Source: Pseudomonas atagonensis (lineage in GTDB: Bacteria; Pseudomonadota; Gammaproteobacteria; Pseudomonadales; Pseudomonadaceae). Taken from it: a stretch of 64,000 nucleotides of DNA. Made by a program: the position numbers and the translations under genes. The DNA is taken from assembly GCF_011369485.1 (NCBI RefSeq), contig NZ_VXCA01000016.1:62001-126000 (forward strand), written 5' to 3'. A model generated the notes under the pieces. The model did not search any database. It saw only the letters and a list, made by a program, of their open reading frames with translations, and was not told where the DNA came from. Of this stretch, positions 62,505 to 64,000 are shown one piece after another (the stretch's first letter is position 1; each line of letters starts with the position of its first letter).

Positions 62505-64000
62505 TCAATAAACATCCCGGCGATAGCGGCCCTGCTCGATCAGTCTTTCAACTTCAGCCGCTCCCAGGATGTCGTTGAGCACTTGGTCGACGCCAGAGGC
62601 CATCCCCTGAAGGCTGCCACAGATGTAAATCACCGCTCCCTCCGCTAGCCATTTCTTCAGTTCAGCGGCTGATTCACGCAAGCGATCCTGCACATAGATT
62701 TTCTCTGCCTGATCCCGCGAGAACGCCAGGTCGAGTCGCGCCAGATCACCGTTGATCAACCACTCTTCCAGCTCTCCACGGCAAAGGAAATCGTGCTCGC
62801 GATTGCGTTCGCCAAACAGCAGCCACTGGCGTTGCTGACCATCGGCAATCCGCGCCTTGAGCAAACTGCGCAACCCGGCGAGGCCGGTGCCGTTGCCCAG
62901 CAGAATCATCGGCAGCGGTTCGTTCGGCAGATGGAAGCCACTGTTACGTCGCACCCGCAAACTGATGCTGCCACCGACCGGCGCGTGTTCTGTCAGCCAG
63001 CCGGAGCCGATGCCGAGGCTGCCGTCGGCATGCTGTTCCTGACGCACGATCAACTCCAGCACACCGTCGGCGGCAATCGAGGCGATCGAGTATTCGCGCA
63101 TGGCCAGTGGCACCATCGCGTCGACCAGTGCCTGGGCATGCAGGCCGACCAGATGGGCGCGGTGCTCGGGCAACTGGCGAGAAGCCAGTGCCACTTCGAG
63201 CGGCTCGTCGAGGCCATTGATTTTTACCGTGGTCTCGCCACGAATACCGAGACCGTCGAGGAAATGCTCGATGGCCCACGGGCAGTTGCGCGGCAGCACT
63301 TCGACCAGATCGCCAGCCAGCCAACTGCTGGTGTTCGGTGCGCTCAGGCCCAACAGGTATACCGGCGAACCGCTGCTGTCCGGGTTCATCAGTTCGCGGC
63401 GTGTCAGCGTCCAGTTGTCGTAGCTCGGCGCCTGCCAGGTGTCGACCGGCGCTTGCCCGGTGAGCAGGCCGAGCTGGGTTTGCCAGTGGCGCAACGCGTA
63501 CGGATCGCCGCTGTCGACTTCCACCGGGGCGAACAAGGTCTTGCCGCCGTGTTCGCCCAACCATTGGTGCAGGCGTTTGGCGAAGCCGCAGAAGTGTTGG
63601 TACTGGCGATCACCGAGACCGAGCACGGCGTAGTTCAGGCTGTCGAGTGTCGAGGCTTTACCCAGCACTTTGCGCTCGAAGCCACGGGCGCTGTCCGGTG
63701 CTTCGCCGTCGCCGAACGTACTGACCACGAACAGCGCGTTGTTCGACTCACGCAGATCCTGTTCGCTGACATTCGCCAGAGGCTGCACCTTCACCGGTAA
63801 TCCGGCGGCCTGCAATTGGCCGGCAGTCTGCCACGCCAGTTGCTCTGCGAAACCGCTTTGGCTGGCGAAGCCGATCAGCCATGCCGACGCATCGCCGGCT
63901 GGTTGTTCGAGCCCTTTGCGCGCGTCCTTGATCTGCTTTTTCTTGCGCCGACGATCGAGGTACAGCAGCCATCCGGTAATGAAAAACAGCGGCATGCACA
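62505..64000 (-). CDS. Flavoprotein reductase, CysJ-like, with N-terminal membrane anchor (5' part outside window)
   Basis: At least 498 codons; the frame is open to the window edge, and the first Met (63995) is probably internal. The visible part begins with the end of a membrane helix, PLFFITGWLLYLDRRRKKKQ, typical of the last helix of PepSY-TM proteins. An FMN flavodoxin domain follows (IGFASQSGFAEQLAWQTAGQ, VVSTFGDGEAPDSARGFE, VLGLGDRQYQHFCG), then FAD binding (REYSIASIAADG) and NADPH binding (NGTGLAGLRSLLKARIADG, YICGSLQGMASGVDQVL). It should move electrons from NADPH to FMN, perhaps to a periplasmic or iron-reducing partner. Similar genes are annotated as sulfite reductase alpha subunits. 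Confidence 0.88.
   Translation of the reverse strand, partial: CMPLFFITGWLLYLDRRRKKKQIKDARKGLEQPAGDASAWLIGFASQSGFAEQLAWQTAGQLQAAGLPVKVQPLANVSEQDLRESNNALFVVSTFGDGEAPDSARGFERKVLGKASTLDSLNYAVLGLGDRQYQHFCGFAKRLHQWLGEHGGKTLFAPVEVDSGDPYALRHWQTQLGLLTGQAPVDTWQAPSYDNWTLTRRELMNPDSSGSPVYLLGLSAPNTSSWLAGDLVEVLPRNCPWAIEHFLDGLGIRGETTVKINGLDEPLEVALASRQLPEHRAHLVGLHAQALVDAMVPLAMREYSIASIAADGVLELIVRQEQHADGSLGIGSGWLTEHAPVGGSISLRVRRNSGFHLPNEPLPMILLGNGTGLAGLRSLLKARIADGQQRQWLLFGERNREHDFLCRGELEEWLINGDLARLDLAFSRDQAEKIYVQDRLRESAAELKKWLAEGAVIYICGSLQGMASGVDQVLNDILGAAEVERLIEQGRYRRDVY

Overview
This 64-kb window is chromosomal core sequence from a gamma-proteobacterium, almost certainly a Pseudomonas of the P. fluorescens lineage. 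The evidence is the gene order lldR-smpB-ratA-rnfH-bamE-fur-recN-grpE-dnaK-dnaJ-dapB-carAB-greA-yhbY-rlmE-ftsH-folP-glmM-tpiA-secG-tRNA-rimP-nusA-infB-rbfA-truB-rpsO-pnp (the known Pseudomonas order), GC-rich codon use, GTGGGAGCGGGC-type Pseudomonas REP palindromes, and operators that match published Pseudomonas LldR and Cra sites. I see no prophage, CRISPR array, insertion sequence or plasmid function.

Layout. 1-2.2 kb: a DUF2252 gene cut by the window edge and a divergent YeeE/YedE transporter. 2.3-2.7 kb: tmRNA (ssrA), minus strand, with its partner smpB 9 kb away. 2.8-11.8 kb: a small exported protein, then a lactate regulon in which lldR faces lldP-lldE-lldF-lldG-dld2. This lineage therefore uses the iron-sulfur LldEFG (LutABC-type) complex for L-lactate and an FAD/Fe-S enzyme for D-lactate. 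11.9-17.5 kb: smpB, a sodium symporter, ratA-rnfH, bamE, fur and recN. 17.6-21.7 kb: the heat-shock genes grpE, dnaK and dnaJ, with two well-formed sigma-32 promoters. 21.7-28.2 kb: dapB, carA, carB, greA and a small membrane protein; carA has an attenuator-like leader. 28.2-34.8 kb: yhbY, rlmE, ftsH, folP, glmM, tpiA, secG. 34.8-44 kb: tRNA-Leu(GAG), initiator tRNA-Met and the transcription/translation cluster rimP-nusA-infB-rbfA-truB-rpsO-pnp. 44-52.3 kb: tRNA-Thr(CGT), a small DUF6388-like gene, nadC, a DUF1631 gene, ampDE, a chemoreceptor and a small zinc-ribbon membrane protein. 52.3-60 kb: a TatD-family nuclease, then cra facing the fructose PTS operon fruBKA. 60-64 kb: a PhoD-type phosphatase, a DUF559 nuclease-like gene between two copies of a palindromic-ended repeat, and a flavoprotein reductase that runs off the window.

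Functionally the window holds ribosome rescue (ssrA, smpB), protein quality control (grpE-dnaK-dnaJ, ftsH), RNA turnover and ribosome maturation (nusA, rimP, rbfA, truB, pnp, rlmE, yhbY), cell-wall recycling (ampDE, glmM), and two carbon-source modules (lactate, fructose) under local repressors. Most genes are well known. The least explained material is the repeat/DUF559 unit at 61.7-62.5 kb, the carA leader, the DUF1631 gene, and several small proteins of unknown role. All calls are made by reading the sequence; no database search was run.
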